A stretch of DNA of 64,000 nucleotides from Dromiciops gliroides (taxonomy: Eukaryota; Chordata; Mammalia; Microbiotheria; Microbiotheriidae): contig NC_057861.1 of NCBI RefSeq assembly GCF_019393635.1, forward strand, positions 541,456,211 to 541,520,210. Direction: 5' to 3'. Shown one piece after another: positions 32,261 to 44,400 of this stretch (positions within the stretch are counted from its first letter, which is position 1; every line of letters starts with the position of its first letter). A program made the position numbers and the translations under genes. Below the pieces are notes generated by a model. It was not told the DNA's origin, made no database searches, and saw only the letters and a program-made list of their open reading frames with translations.

Positions 32261-32671
32261 TAGCTCTTACCTAAAGAATCATCTGGCAATATCCACAGAG
32301 AGATGGGAAATAATAATCTCTATTTGAGTTTTAGGATATAGAGGGTGGACTGCTAGGTTTATATCCCAAAGACATTCCCAGAAAGAGAAAAATGCCTATT
32401 TGTACAAAAATATTTATAGAAGCTTTTTTGTGGCATCCGAGAATTGGAAATCAAAGGAATACCCTTCAATTGGGGAATGACTAAGCAATCTGTGGTATAT
32501 GATGGTGATGGAATATTACTGTGCTCTAAGAAATGACAATCAGGATGATTTCAGAAAGGCCTGGAAAGGCTTGTATGAACTGATATATAGTGAAGAGAGC
32601 AGAATCAAGAGAACATTGTGCACAGAGACAGCAATATTGTTGGAGGAAGAACTGTGAAAGACTTAACTATT

Positions 32672-33798
<1,127 letters not shown>

Positions 33799-34289
33799 AA
33801 GACCTAACCATTCTCAACAATACAATGATCCAAGACAATCCCAAAAGACTAGTGATTAAACATACTATCTACCTCCAAAGAAAGAACTGATATTTATGGA
33901 ACATAGACTAAAGAATGCTATTTTTCACTTTCACTTTTTTCTTTTATTCAAATTTTCATATACAAAATTACTAATAAGGTAATGTTTTACATAATTGTAT
34001 ATGTATAACCTATATCTGATTGCTTACCACCTCAGGGAGGGTAGAGGGGAGGGAGGGAAGGAGAAACTAAAATTTGGAACCCCAAACTATAAACAAAAAT
34101 GTTTATTACTTTAAAAAAAAAACTTTTAAAGCCAAAAAAAAAAAAAGGATATAGCGGGTGGGAAGGTTCAGACCTAGAATTTCGTTAGCATAGGGAATTC
34201 CTAGTGTAAAAATTCCTTCCACCTATGGAGATTGGTGACTCATCAATAGCTTATATTCTTAGCAAGTTGTCCAGAGCACTAAGAAATAA

Positions 34290-34390
34290 GCAATTTGCTC
34301 AGTCAGGGAGTTAGTGTGTGTTGGAGATGGAACTTGAACCTAGGTCTTTCTGACTACAGGTCACTCTTTTCTCCACTAAGACCTACCACC
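34290..34390 (-). repeat. MIR fragment, antisense
   Basis: 'atggaacttgaacctaggtc' and 'tttctgactacaggtcac'. Confidence 0.5.
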
Positions 34391-34429
34391 TTTCAATCAC
34401 TCAGGCTGTTCTGAATGCCTCAGACTGGT

Positions 34430-34830
34430 AACTTTCACTAATCAGGTTTACCAGAAAATTGCTCATCTCTTCCCTTCACTTTGCATGTGTAGACTCTGCC
34501 TAAGTAACATATTAGCATAAAGCTCAGAGCACTTCCACAGTGAGCTCTCTGGCTCAGGAGAGCACACAGCACACATCTCGTGCATCCAAATTGAAAAGGC
34601 ACAAATTTGCCTTCATGCACCACCCCTACGGCATAATTCAGATAAATAAGTAAGCTGAATAGAAATCCTTTGGGTGGGAATTCATGTCATTGCATTGATT
34701 AAATAAAGAATCATGGGCATCATAAGAGAATTTGGTTTTTCACATATTCATATAAAACAGAACATTGTGTTTCTTGGGGCCACCTTTAATTATCTGTAAC
34801 TGTCAACATTATGCCAGAAAAGCACCCACC
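34430..34830. other. Repeat-free block
   Basis: Unique AT-rich sequence with several TAAT/ATTA cores. Candidate conserved non-coding DNA by appearance only. Confidence 0.3.
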
Positions 34831-34995
34831 ATTAAATTTTCTCTTTGGAATTCAAGGGAGGAATCAGGTTCAGAGGTACACAGCTGTGTAGCAGAGTCAG
34901 GTGGCTCATGAGTTCTCATTCAAGTGTGCCATCACTGCCTTCTCAGCCAATTGGCAATTTGCCGTACATCCCCTCCTCCTGGATGTTCTCATTCT

Positions 34996-34998
<3 letters not shown>

Positions 34999-35063
<65 letters not shown>
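34999..35063. repeat. (GT)n microsatellite
   Basis: About 32 perfect GT units. Confidence 0.97.
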
Positions 35064-35064
<1 letters not shown>

Positions 35065-35069
35065 TTCTT

Positions 35070-36240
35070 CTCTCCTGGTCTTCCTACCATCTGACTCATC
35101 TTTCCCAGCCTCCTTTGCTATATCATGATCCATATCATTCTCCCCCCTCCCCATACTTGTGTGGGTACCCCCTGCCTGGTACTCTGTCCTGGACCCTCTG
35201 CCCTCCTCCTTCTACATTCCCTTTCTTGGCGACCTTCCTCACCCATAGATTTAATTATCTCTGTGCAGATGACTCTCAGATCTATGTCCAGTCCTAGTCT
35301 GTCTTGAGTGCTAGTTCTCTGTTATTGGCTAATGGACATTTCAAAGGATATCCTGGAGATTTCTCAAACTCAACATGTCTGAAACAGAATGTGTTATCTT
35401 TCTCCCAAAACTTTTCCCTCTTCCAGATTTCCCCATCTTAATCAAAGGCACCGCTATTCTTCCAGTCTCCCATGTTTATAACCTCAGCATAATCTTTGGA
35501 TTGGGCCTAGATGGCACAGTGGAGAGAGTTCTGGGCTTAGAGTGAGAAAGACTCATCTTTCTGAGATCAAATCCAGCTTCAGACACTTACTAGCTATATG
35601 ACCCTGGGCAAGTCGCTGTATCCTCTTTGCCTCAGTTTCCTCATTTGTAAATTGAGCTGGAGAAGAAAATGTCAAACCATTCTATTATCTTTGCCATGAA
35701 AACCCCAAATGGAGTCATGAAGAAACAGATATGACTGAAAAATAACTGAATAACATATGTCAGAAAACCTAGATTCCAATCCTCATTCTGAACAACAACA
35801 ATCTTTGGTTCCTCACTTTCCCTCACTCAGTTGTCAAATCTTGTCATTTCTACCTCTGTGACATTTCTCACATCATAAGCCCTTCTCTCTATTCACACAG
35901 CCAACAACTTAGTTCAAGCTCTGATTACTTTTTGACTAGACTATTGCAATGGCCTCCTAAATGGTTTGTTTCTTTGCCTCAAGTCTCTTCCTGCTCAAAT
36001 CCATCTTCCGCACAACTGCTAAAATGATTTTCCTTAAGCACAGACATGACCATGTCACTCCTCAGTTCAATAAACTTCAGTGGCTCCCTATGGCCTCTGA
36101 GATCAAATATAACTCCTTTGTTTGGCTTTTAAAGCTCTTCACAACCTAATTCTAACTTGTCTTTCCAACCTCATTATATATCACATCCTTTCATTCACTT
36201 AACGATCCAGTCAAACTGACCATCTCTCTCTTCCTTGAGG
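35070..36240 (+). mobile_element. L2 LINE with reverse transcriptase remnant
   Basis: Sense L2 of about 900 bp plus a Mar1. The short frame ending at 35297 reads L-C-A-D-D-S-Q-I-Y, the remnant of the YADD reverse transcriptase box of L2 with Y changed to C, near 35259-35285. Downstream come 'atttctcaaactcaacatgt', 'cattcttccagtctccc'-like text, 'ccatgtcactcctcagttc' and 'cagtggctccctatggcct'. No intact ORF. Confidence 0.72.
35500..35799 (+). mobile_element. Mar1-type SINE within L2
   Basis: The recognisable Mar1 runs 35504-35756 and ends 'gatatgactgaaaaataact'. The duplication AATCTTTGG (35491-35499 and 35800-35808) indicates ~43 bp of extra 3' sequence were inserted with it or added later. 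Confidence 0.83.
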
Positions 36241-36528
36241 ACAATATGCCATCTCAGTTTTGCATACTTTTTCAAGTAATGCCTCAATCTCTATTGGAGC
36301 CAGATCTGTTGAACTATTAAATTTCAGCGTAAGCATCTATATCTTGGAAATCAACATAGGCCAGAAATCATGACTTATGTTAATAATGCAGATTAAACTT
36401 TAAAATGTCTTGTGCATTTTTGGAGGACTGGTTGTTAAACATTTACCAGTATACTTCTAATTGTCCCTATGTTTATATTGCACTTCTTCTCATATCTACC
36501 CCATAAATGCCTCTGGATATGTGCTTGA
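36241..36528. other. Unique sequence, nothing recognised
   Basis: No supported feature. Confidence 0.35.
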
Positions 36529-36770
36529 ATAGGGCATCTAGGTGGCACAGTAGATACAGACTCATCTTCCTGAATTCAAATCTAGCCTCAGATACTTAGC
36601 AACTGTGTGACCCTGAGCAAGTCACTTAACCCTGTTTGTCTCAGTTCCTCATCTGTCAAATAAGCTGGAGAAGGAAATAGCAAGGCACTCTAACATCTTT
36701 GCCAAGAAAACCCAAAATGGGGTCATGAAGAGTTGGACACAACTGAAAAACAACTGACAAACAACAAATA
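36529..36770 (+). mobile_element. Mar1-type SINE
   Basis: Sense copy lacking part of the 'ggagtcaggaag' segment; tail 'gaagagttggacacaactga' followed by (AAC)n-like sequence. Confidence 0.85.
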
Positions 36771-37849
36771 TGTTTGAAGTTGAATATAAAAATCAAAGGG
36801 GGAAAGTACTCACTCCCTCCTTTGGCCCCAACCATTGGAATGGGGGCATTACCCTGTCAGTTCTAGCCTTTCCATACCTTTTATTCTCCTACCAGGTAGT
36901 TCACCACCCTTGATTCTACCTCTACAAAGAGTTTGGTCTGCACAATAAGAATGGAGGGAAGAGGAAAAGCAGTGAATTATACAGCATGAACCAATATTAT
37001 AGCTATGTCTCAGATAGTAAAATGACATGTTGGCTCATTTTAGACCAAAGGAAGAAAATTCCCAGATCTAGTTTAGTTCTACCTTTTGGGAAGTTTATTT
37101 TTTAAAATGCCAGTAGTTAAGCCCATAAGATCCTCCCTCATTTTTAGCTCAGAAATCCCAGCTAGGATTTTTTTAATTCATATTTTAGACAAAGGAGTCA
37201 TAACTCTGTATTTCTCTCAGTATACCAATAACAATGCTGTTCCTACTTTCCTTTATTGTCTTCTATTTACATTTAAGGACATACATGAATCTAAAAGTTG
37301 TTAAGATCAATCTTATCTTTATTTAATACAAGCTGGCTTTAAATTATTAATTAAATTAGGAATTATGAACAAGTTTAAGGAACAGAGAAATGGAGTGAAT
37401 CTCTGTTGCCTCAGCTAGAGGAAGAGAGAGGGGAAGAGAAGTTAAGGTATATCACCTTTTTCTTGGTCTTCTGGAAATAAATATTCCAACCAGTATCTCT
37501 AGTCTATTCTATCCACAATTTTTATTAGGGATCCCAGTGAGAAGGAAGAAGTGACTCATGGGGGATGGGAAGGAGGGAGAGGCAGCTGCCCACACCAAAT
37601 CTCTAGTCTCTAGATTCCCCTCATACAACCCCTGCTGGAGTTTCTCTCCTCTATCCAATTGTGCCACAGTGTCTTCAGCATCTCCAACTACAAGCAAAAC
37701 TGAAAACAAAATTCCATGCCCTGAGCTTCATCTTCAGTCTCTGGGCTCTGGTAAATATTCTCTAGCCACAGCAATTCGGGCAAGTTTTCATTCTGCCACA
37801 GAACTTCAGCTCCCAACAGACAATTTCTCTGTATCAATGAAATACCACT
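36771..37849. other. Unique sequence, nothing recognised
   Basis: AT-rich. A 132-codon plus frame at 37558-37956 ends in L2-derived text (IQLKQYLPHKAF...), so I do not accept it as a gene. Confidence 0.4.
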
Positions 37850-38040
37850 CGTTAAACCTTATTTTCTTTAAGATTCAGCTCAAGCAATACCTTCCCCACA
37901 AAGCCTTTCCTAATAGCTCCAACTACTTCCTAACTATAATTATAATAAAAACATAATTAAAATGTAATCCCTCTCTTGCTAACTATAATTTTACTACCTT
38001 ATTTTTATTTTCAATACATTTATCCTGCATATGCTTTTAT

Positions 38041-38270
38041 TTTTACAGTGGCTAGGTGAAGTAGTGAAGAGAGAGCTGGACTTGGAGTCAAGAGGACTGG
38101 AGTTTAAATCCTGTCTCAGACAACACTAAGTGTATGACCTTAAGCAAGTCATTTAATCTCTCTCAGCCTCGATTTCCTCATTTGTAAAATGAGGATAATA
38201 AAAGCACTTTTCTCACAGGGTTTTGGTAATGAAATAACATTGCTTTGAAAATTTTAACACACTGCACAAA
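38041..38270 (+). repeat. MIR SINE
   Basis: 'gctggacttggagtcaagag', 'tgaccttaagcaagtcattt' and 'aaaatgaggataataaaagc'. Confidence 0.7.
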
Positions 38271-38273
38271 TGA

Positions 38274-38524
38274 TGGGGCAGCTAGGTGGCACAGTGGATA
38301 GAGCACCAGGCTTGTAATCAGGTAGACCTGGGCTCAGATCTAGCCTCAGATACTTACTAGCTGTGTAACCCTGGGCAAGTCACTTAACCTTGTTTGCCTT
38401 AGTTTTCTCATCTGTAAAATGAGCTGGAGAAGGAAATGGCAAACCACTTCAGTATCTTTGCCAAGAAAACCCCAAATGGGGTCCCAAGGAGTCAGAGATG
38501 ACCAAAACAACTGAATAACAACAT
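38274..38524 (+). mobile_element. Mar1-type SINE, full length
   Basis: Complete from 'ggggcagctaggtggcacag' to 'aaacaactgaataacaacat'; one of the least diverged Mar1 copies. A degraded reversed Mar1/RTE tail follows at about 38576-38640. Confidence 0.9.
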
Positions 38525-39029
38525 AAATGCTAGCTATTATTATTGTTACAGCTGTTGTTATTAAAATTTATATTCTATTGTTCAGTCATTTCAGTGATTT
38601 CCAACTCTTTGTGACATATTGCATAATGTTTACTTATGTAATTACATAATATTACATGTTACATAATACATATTATTTCCCGCCAAAATAATATAAGCTC
38701 ATTGAGAGTAGGGCTTAATTTTTCTGTCTTTGGCTTATCAGCTCCTAGAACAATGCCTGGCACATAGTAGGTGCTAGATAATGATTGATTGATTGAGTAC
38801 ATACATAGAGCTTAGTAGGTAGGCCACTGAGGAATGTCCCTACTTTTAGTCTTTATAAGCTAAGTTATTGTCTTAATGAGGAGGTGACATGTACTAACTG
38901 ATCAGAATTTTTCATCTCTGTCTGATTCCTGTTGTTTCCCCTTCCCCAGGCTGTCTATGTCTTTGAGTTCCCCCTTAATCTATGTGTATGTGTATGTATG
39001 TGTGTATGGTTGGGTTTTTTTTTGCAATC

Positions 39030-39985
39030 AACAAGCATTCACTAAGCAGTGACTTTGTGCCAAGCACCGTGCTAAGTGTGTTGGGGATAAAAATAAAAAA
39101 TAAAAACAATCTCTGTCCTCAATCAATTAATGATATGCTCATGAATTGACATATACAGGGTATATATTAGAAGGAAGGAAGCATTAGAGGGAAAGATACT
39201 AGTAGATGGGATAGAGGGAGAGACTCAGGAAGTCCAGCTTCCGAAGGTGTTTGGGGGACTAAGCTGACTCTTTAAAAGTCACCAGCGACGTTAAGAGGTA
39301 AAAGTAAGGCAAAAGCGAATTCTAGGCAGTGTGGCAGCCAGGGCAAAGACACAGAGGCAGGTGACTTATTGAGTGTTATGTATAAGGCAAATAAGGCGAT
39401 CTGTCTGGACCATTGAATGCACTGAGGAGAGTAACATCAAAGTAGACTGGAAAGGGGAAAAAAGGGTCAGGTTGTAAAGAACTTTAAGTGCCAAATAGAG
39501 ACGCTGTTTTATCCTAGCGATAAAGGGGGGCAGCTGGGTGCTACAGCAGCTAGAGTACCTGGCCTGGAGTCTGGAAGACTCAGCTTCTTGAGTTCAAATC
39601 TAGCTTCAGACACTTATTAGCTATGTGACCCTGGGCAAGTCACTTAACCCAGTTTGCCTTGGTTTCCTCATCAGTAAAATGAGCTGGAGAAGGAAATGGC
39701 AAACCACTCCAATATCTCTGCCAAGAAAACCCCAAATGGGATTGCAAAGAGTCAGAGATGTCTCCAGGATACCCAATTCAAAATGTCTAATAGACAGTTG
39801 ATGATGTTTGACTGGAGCTCAGAAGAGATACTGGGGCTGGATATACGGGTCTTGGGACCATATGCATAGAGATGATCAGTGAATCCATGGGAGCTGTTAA
39901 TGTCAGCAAGTGAGAAAGTCTAAAAAGAAAAGTTCCCATTAAAAGTACACCCACAGTCAGGAGACATGATGTGGATGGTGATAGA
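39030..39985 (-). mobile_element. L2 LINE, antisense, split by Mar1
   Basis: 'caagcaccgtgctaagtgtg', 'aatctctgtcctcaatcaat', 'tggaccattgaatgc'-like text, then after the Mar1 'atgtctaatagacagttgat' and 'tatgcatagagatgatcagt', the latter being the reverse complement of the L2 palm-box region. Confidence 0.7.
39527..39762 (+). mobile_element. Mar1-type SINE
   Basis: 'ggggcagctgggtgctacag' to 'gattgcaaagagtcagagatg'; terminal (AAC)n missing. Confidence 0.85.
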
Positions 39986-40480
39986 GCAAGGGGACTAAGG
40001 ACTGACCAAACAAGTAGGAGGACCAAGAGAGAACAGCAGCATGAAAAAAGAAGAGAACAACTGTTCTTGCTAGCAGTCAATTGCCCAGTCATTTACAAGG
40101 GAGGTTAGGGAGGGGGGGAACATATCAGTGTAACCCCTGTCCCAAAGCCCATTGGTATAGAACTCTTTCCTAACTGGTGGAGATGAAAGTTCTGCCCTCC
40201 ATGCTAGTAACATAATGACAAAAATAGAGCAGTCCTTTTCCTTTAAAGTGTGATTGTGGCCACCTCTTTCTTTTTTCTCAGCTTCCCAGATAATTGAGAT
40301 TTAATATTGGTGTCACCACACCTTGTTAGGAGAGCTTTCTGAGTGTAAAATTGTCTGGATTAATGAAAATAAAAAATGAAGATTACTCATTTTTAAAAGA
40401 GGTCTTTATTTTAACAAATAGCTTCTACATTAAAGGATTTCAAATGTCACAAAAGGCAAAAACTTCTGTTAAGAATCAGA
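39986..40480. other. Mostly unique sequence
   Basis: Up to 40060 may be residual antisense L2. The rest is unrecognised. Confidence 0.35.
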
Positions 40481-40487
40481 AACCAGG

Positions 40488-40632
40488 GTAGCTAGGTGGC
40501 GCAGTGTATAGAGCACTGGCCTTGGAGTCAGGAGTACCTGAGTTCAAATCTGGCCTCAGAGCATTGACACTTAGTAGCTGTGTGACCCTGGGCAAGTCAC
40601 TTAACCCCAATTGCCTCACAAAAAAAAAAAAG
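40488..40632 (+). mobile_element. WSINE1-type SINE
   Basis: Near full length with a 12-nt A tail. Flanks 'agaatcagaaac' and 'agactcagaaaac' form an imperfect duplication. Confidence 0.88.
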
Positions 40633-40689
40633 ACTCAGAAAACAAAGGCACTAGTAGGGTAATCTTTGGAGCGTTGGGGTTGCATGTTT

Positions 40690-41040
40690 CTGTTGCAAAT
40701 ATCACTTTTTTGCAGGGCATCTTATAATAATAATATTTCTTCCTTCAAAATATCTCTCAGATCTATCCTCTTCTCTCCAATCAAATAGTTATTACTCTAT
40801 TTCAGTCCCTATCCATCTCTCACTTGTACTATTGCAATGAAGTCCTGATTGGTTTCCCTGCTTTCAACTTCTCTTTTTAATCCATCCTCCACTCAGCCAT
40901 CAAATCAATATTTCTATAACATAAATCTGAACATGTTAGTCCTCTATGCAAAAACCTTCAGTAGCTCCCTATTGTCTCTAGGATACAAAACAAACTCTCC
41001 ACACCCTTCTTAATCAGGCTCCCTCCTGGCCACTTTATTT
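40690..41040 (+). repeat. L2 LINE fragment
   Basis: 'acttgtactattgcaatgaa', 'atcaatatttctataacata', 'ttcagtagctccctattgtc'. Confidence 0.6.
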
Positions 41041-41059
41041 TTTTATTACCCTCTGAGAT

Positions 41060-41240
41060 AAGAGAGGCAGTGTGGGGAAGTGGATAAAGAGAAGAGGGTC
41101 TCAGAACCAGGGCTTGAGGCTTGCCTCTGACTCATTCTGGCTGTGTGGCTCAGAGCTAATACCTAACCTTTCTGTGTTCTAATATTAGACAGTATTTATA
41201 GTTTTAAGGTTTGCAAAGTGCTTTTACATGTGTTATCTCA
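41060..41240 (+). repeat. MIR-like SINE fragment
   Basis: 'agaggcagtgtggggaagtg' and 'catgtgttatctcatttg' frame a degraded copy. Confidence 0.4.
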
Positions 41241-41440
41241 TTTGATATTTATATAATATTTTCATTATAATTTATAAGTATAATTAATATAATTCCGTTA
41301 ACATATAATTAAATATTTTATTATAATAATATTAATATACAATTATAGATTGATATACCATTTATATGGTTATCAATATAATTAATTAGTATAGCTATAT
41401 CAATTAACTATATTAATTGATATAGTAATATAATTGGTAG
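41240..41440. other. 200-bp extreme AT-rich tract
   Basis: Almost only A and T with recurring ATTAAT/TAATTA words and partial self-complementarity. Not a simple tandem repeat. Confidence 0.8.
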
Positions 41441-41525
41441 TTATAAGTTCCAGAGAAATTGCCTACCTACATTGAACGAGAGAATTTTCTCACTTCATAG
41501 TTCTCTATACCAAGGAAATCAGAGG
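41441..41525 (+). repeat. THER1-type SINE tail
   Basis: 'gttccagagaaattgcctac' and 'ataccaaggaaatcagaggc', compare the THER1 end at 62430-62505. Confidence 0.5.
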
Positions 41526-41960
41526 CAATCCCTATCCCTTTAATAGTCTGAAAAGCCTCTGGTTTTTGAGGTGTCTCTGAGGCCCACAAGTCCCATTTGC
41601 ACTATGCCTTCCCCATCTGTTCGTCCCTTCCCTGGAAATTCCTATCTACCATGGTTTTTTTGGTACCTAGTGCATTTGCCACCAGTCTCTGTCAGTGACA
41701 TCAGAGGTAGGAAACCACCCAGACACATCTCAATGAGAACCTGCCCCCTACCTGGTAAAACCCAAGATTTCATTGCCTTTTCAAGTTTCCATTTCCCTGG
41801 TGCAGAGAGACAAAGGACCCAAGCATTCCTTCTATTTACCAAGACAAAGAAGGCAAGCTTAGCAAGGTTGGGTGCTCTGAGTTTAAGAATCGCCTCCCTA
41901 AGGGAGCATCCCCAAACCCCATCTGTCTTTCTGCCATAGCCTGAAGATCATTATAAGACT
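41526..41960. other. Unique sequence
   Basis: Open for 122 codons on the plus strand (41571-41939), without a recognisable domain. Slightly GC-richer than its surroundings. No gene claimed. Confidence 0.35.
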
Positions 41961-42022
41961 TCAGATAAGAACCCTCTCCCTCATAGTGACTGGGTGTTGG
42001 ATGGATCCATTGCTTGAAGTTA

Positions 42023-42032
42023 ACAGTAGTAA

Positions 42033-42071
<39 letters not shown>

Positions 42072-42073
42072 CA
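42023..42073. repeat. (TAG)n/(CAG)n microsatellite
   Basis: About 13 TAG units passing into CAG units next to a SINE tail. Confidence 0.95.
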
Positions 42074-42084
42074 GCAGCAGCAAC

Positions 42085-42243
42085 ATTCTTTTTTTTTTTT
42101 TTTTGGTAGCGGGGCAATGAGGGTTAAGTGACTTGCCCAGGGTCACACAGCTAGTAAATGTCAAGTGTCTAAGGCCAGATTTGAACTCACATCCTCCCGA
42201 ATCTTGGACTAGTGCTTTATCTACTGCACCACCTAGCTGCCCC
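42085..42243 (-). mobile_element. WSINE1-type SINE, antisense
   Basis: Poly-T start, full body. 'ATAGTAGTAAT' after the SINE matches the repeat on the other side, so it inserted in or beside the trinucleotide tract. Confidence 0.88.
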
Positions 42244-42296
42244 ATAGTAGTAATCTTTTAAGAACATCTTTGAGCAATTAAGTCATTTTAGCATTA

Positions 42297-42987
42297 GTAG
42301 TAGTCCTCCACTAGTCAAGGACAACCATGGATCAGCGCCTTGAAGAGCCACAGGCCACAGTGTGGTTGTGCAGTCCAATACGGGAGCAGCAGCTCCTGAG
42401 TGACTTATAACCAGTAACTGCCATATCCCGTGTTGTATCTACCCCATGAGGAGTAGCTGGAGTGTCCTCTCCAGGGCACTGGCCTGGGCGGATCAATATG
42501 GAAAACAAGCTGTTGCCCATGCAACAGGTTTTCCCTCTCCTCAACATTGGTGGATCCAAAGGAGAGGCAGAGCCAATACAGTTTGGCACCAGTGCCACCG
42601 CAGAAGTTGCCAGAGGGATGTGATATCCAACATCCAACTGCCTAAGGGACTCCAACTCCTGATTTTTCCTCAGGGTTAACTCCCGAAGCCTTTCCCATGT
42701 ATGGGTAAAGTCACAAGGCAGTGGAGATTTAAAATCAGGGTTTCCTTCCCCTAGGCTGGTTGCCTGCCAAGGCTAATGAGCCCCACCTGCTTGAAGCGAC
42801 TGGTTTTAAGGCGCCAGTGACTCGCCTTCACCCCTTCTCCTGTTAGTGGAAACAGTTCCGCCACGAGAAGGCCAGGAGTTGGACTTCAGTTGTCAGAGGC
42901 TATTTGAGACGCACAATATTGGAGCATTTTATAGAGAGTGGGAGCTTATCCCCACTCCCACCCCGGCATGACAAACCTTTGGAACCA
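42297..42987. mobile_element. Unidentified 691-bp CpG-rich insert
   Basis: Unlike everything around it: GC-rich, no simple repeats, and 13 CpGs in 691 bp. It is bounded by a perfect 12-bp duplication ATTTTAGCATTA (42285-42296 and 42988-42999). There is no poly(A) or poly(T) at either end. Short frames exist on both strands (42446-42679 plus, 42332-42655 minus, and a 27-codon frame starting at ATG 42327 in a good initiation context), none with a recognisable domain. It could be an unclassified retroposon, an LTR, or a retrocopy of a non-coding or UTR sequence. I do not recognise it. Confidence 0.6.
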
Positions 42988-43076
42988 ATTTTAGCATTAT
43001 ACCCAAATTAACTACAAAGGATTATATGAAGGAAGATGCTATCCGTATCCAGAGAAAGAACTGATAAATAAAAGTA

Positions 43077-43157
43077 TGTATAGAATGGTTTTATGTATGT
43101 ATGTATGTATGTATGTATGTGTGTATGTATGGTGTGTACATAAAACCATTCTATACA
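43077..43157. repeat. Perfect 21-bp inverted repeat around (ATGT)n
   Basis: Arms 43077-43097 and 43137-43157 are exact reverse complements (left starts TGTATAGAATGG, right ends CCATTCTATACA), separated by 39 bp of TATG-type repeat. Confidence 0.93.
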
Positions 43158-43359
43158 CACATCTATACGTATCTATATACACACATATTTGTGTCTAATG
43201 TGGGGGGGGGGGCGGAAGAAAAAAAGAGAAAAAATTTACATGTTCATTTTATATAATTTATTTAAAAGGAGTAGGTTTCACAAGCAATCACCTTTATTTT
43301 TTTTTACTATACTGTTATGCTTGTCTTATTCCATAAATTAAAAATAAAATAATAATTGT

Positions 43360-43615
43360 AATAATAATAGCTAATGCTTCTAGAACATTTACTATATTAC
43401 AGGCCCTGTGCTAAGTGTTTCCTCAATGATCATCATGACAACCCAGGGAGGTAGGTGCTTTTATAATCCTCATTTTACAGAGAAGGAAACAGGCAAACAG
43501 AAGTTAAGTAACTTGCCCTGGGTCACACAACCAGTTAGTGTCTGAAGCTGGATGTGAACTCAGGTGTTTCTGACTCCAGTCCCAGCTCCCTATGCAATGA
43601 GCCACCTGGTTGCCT
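43360..43615 (-). repeat. MIR SINE, antisense, near full length
   Basis: 'aggccctgtgctaagtgttt', 'tcattttacagagaaggaaa', 'aacttgccctgggtcacaca' and 'tgagccacctggttgcc'. Confidence 0.75.
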
Positions 43616-43915
43616 AGATGAGTTAAAATGCACCCTAATTTTAAAGCCTGTTAGTTTTTTAATGCATCATTAGCCTGTCTGACTAGTGAAGACATCTTCT
43701 AAGTCCTAAACTGCTAGACTGGAAATAGATGAGGATGTTTTCTATCACACGCTGTTCTCTATGTGCACCAAGCTAATCTACTATCTGGTCCCTGAATTTG
43801 ACTTTCCAACTCTGTGTCTCCCTGGGGTTAGATTATGCTTCCACCTCACCTTTGTTTCCCAGAATTCCTAGCTTTCTTCAACACTCATAATCCTTAACTT
43901 CCAGATCATTGAAGG
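43616..43915. other. Unique sequence, nothing recognised
   Basis: No supported feature. Confidence 0.35.
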
Positions 43916-43919
43916 GTGG

Positions 43920-44400
43920 TTATGTGAAATCAGGCTGGAAAAGGAAGGGGGGGGGGGGAGGGGACGGGAGGGAAGGTCTGGTTGTGAAGTGCTTTAAATG
44001 TCGGAGGAGTTTGTATTATATCCTCAAGGTAATAGGGAGCCACTGAAGCAATTTGAACAAGGGAGTGACATGGTCACACATGTACATGGGAATATCACTT
44101 GAGTAGCTGCATTGAGGATAGATTGACATGAGAATAGACTTAAAGTAGAGGGGCAGCTAGGTGGAGCAGTAGATAAAGTACCGGCCTTGGATTCAGGAGG
44201 ACCTGAGTTCAAATCCGGCCTCAGACACTTTACACTTACTAGCTGTGTGACCCTGGGCAAGTCACTTAACCCCCATTGCCCTGCAAAACAAACAAACAAA
44301 CAAACAATAAAAAAAAAAGACTTAAAGCAGAAAGCCCAGCTGGGAGATAGTTTCAACCTTCTAAGAAAGATATGATAAAGGTCTGAAGTAGGAGATATTA
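43920..44400 (-). repeat. L2 LINE fragment, antisense, with SINE
   Basis: 'ggttgtgaagtgctttaaat', 'aggtaatagggagccactga', 'gtgacatggtcacac' and, after the SINE, 'gataaaggtctgaag'. Contains a G-run cluster at 43947-43972. Confidence 0.7.
44150..44317 (+). mobile_element. WSINE1-type SINE
   Basis: Duplication AGACTTAAAGTAGA / AGACTTAAAGCAGA (44136-44149 and 44318-44331). The tail is (AAAC)n plus A. Confidence 0.92.

Larger units (their letters stand above)
37850..38800 (+). mobile_element. L2 LINE 3' region split by MIR and Mar1
   Basis: 'aagattcagctcaagcaata', 'cacaaagcctttcctaatag', then after the inserts 'ataagctcattgagagtagg' and 'ctggcacatagtaggtgcta'. MIR at 38041-38270 and Mar1 at 38274-38524 lie between. 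Confidence 0.65.
42247..43270 (+). mobile_element. L1 3' region split by an unknown insert
   Basis: L1-type text 42247-42296 continues at 42988-43270 ('attttagcattatacccaaa', 'agagaaagaactgataaata'). The break lies in the middle of 'gtcattttagcattatacc', exactly where the 12-bp duplication occurs. Confidence 0.6.

Noticed and set aside
34845..35297. 150-codon frame
   Set aside because: Runs through the (GT)n microsatellite into an L2 reverse transcriptase remnant; not a gene.
37558..37956. 132-codon ORF
   Set aside because: Its C-terminal part is L2-derived sequence.
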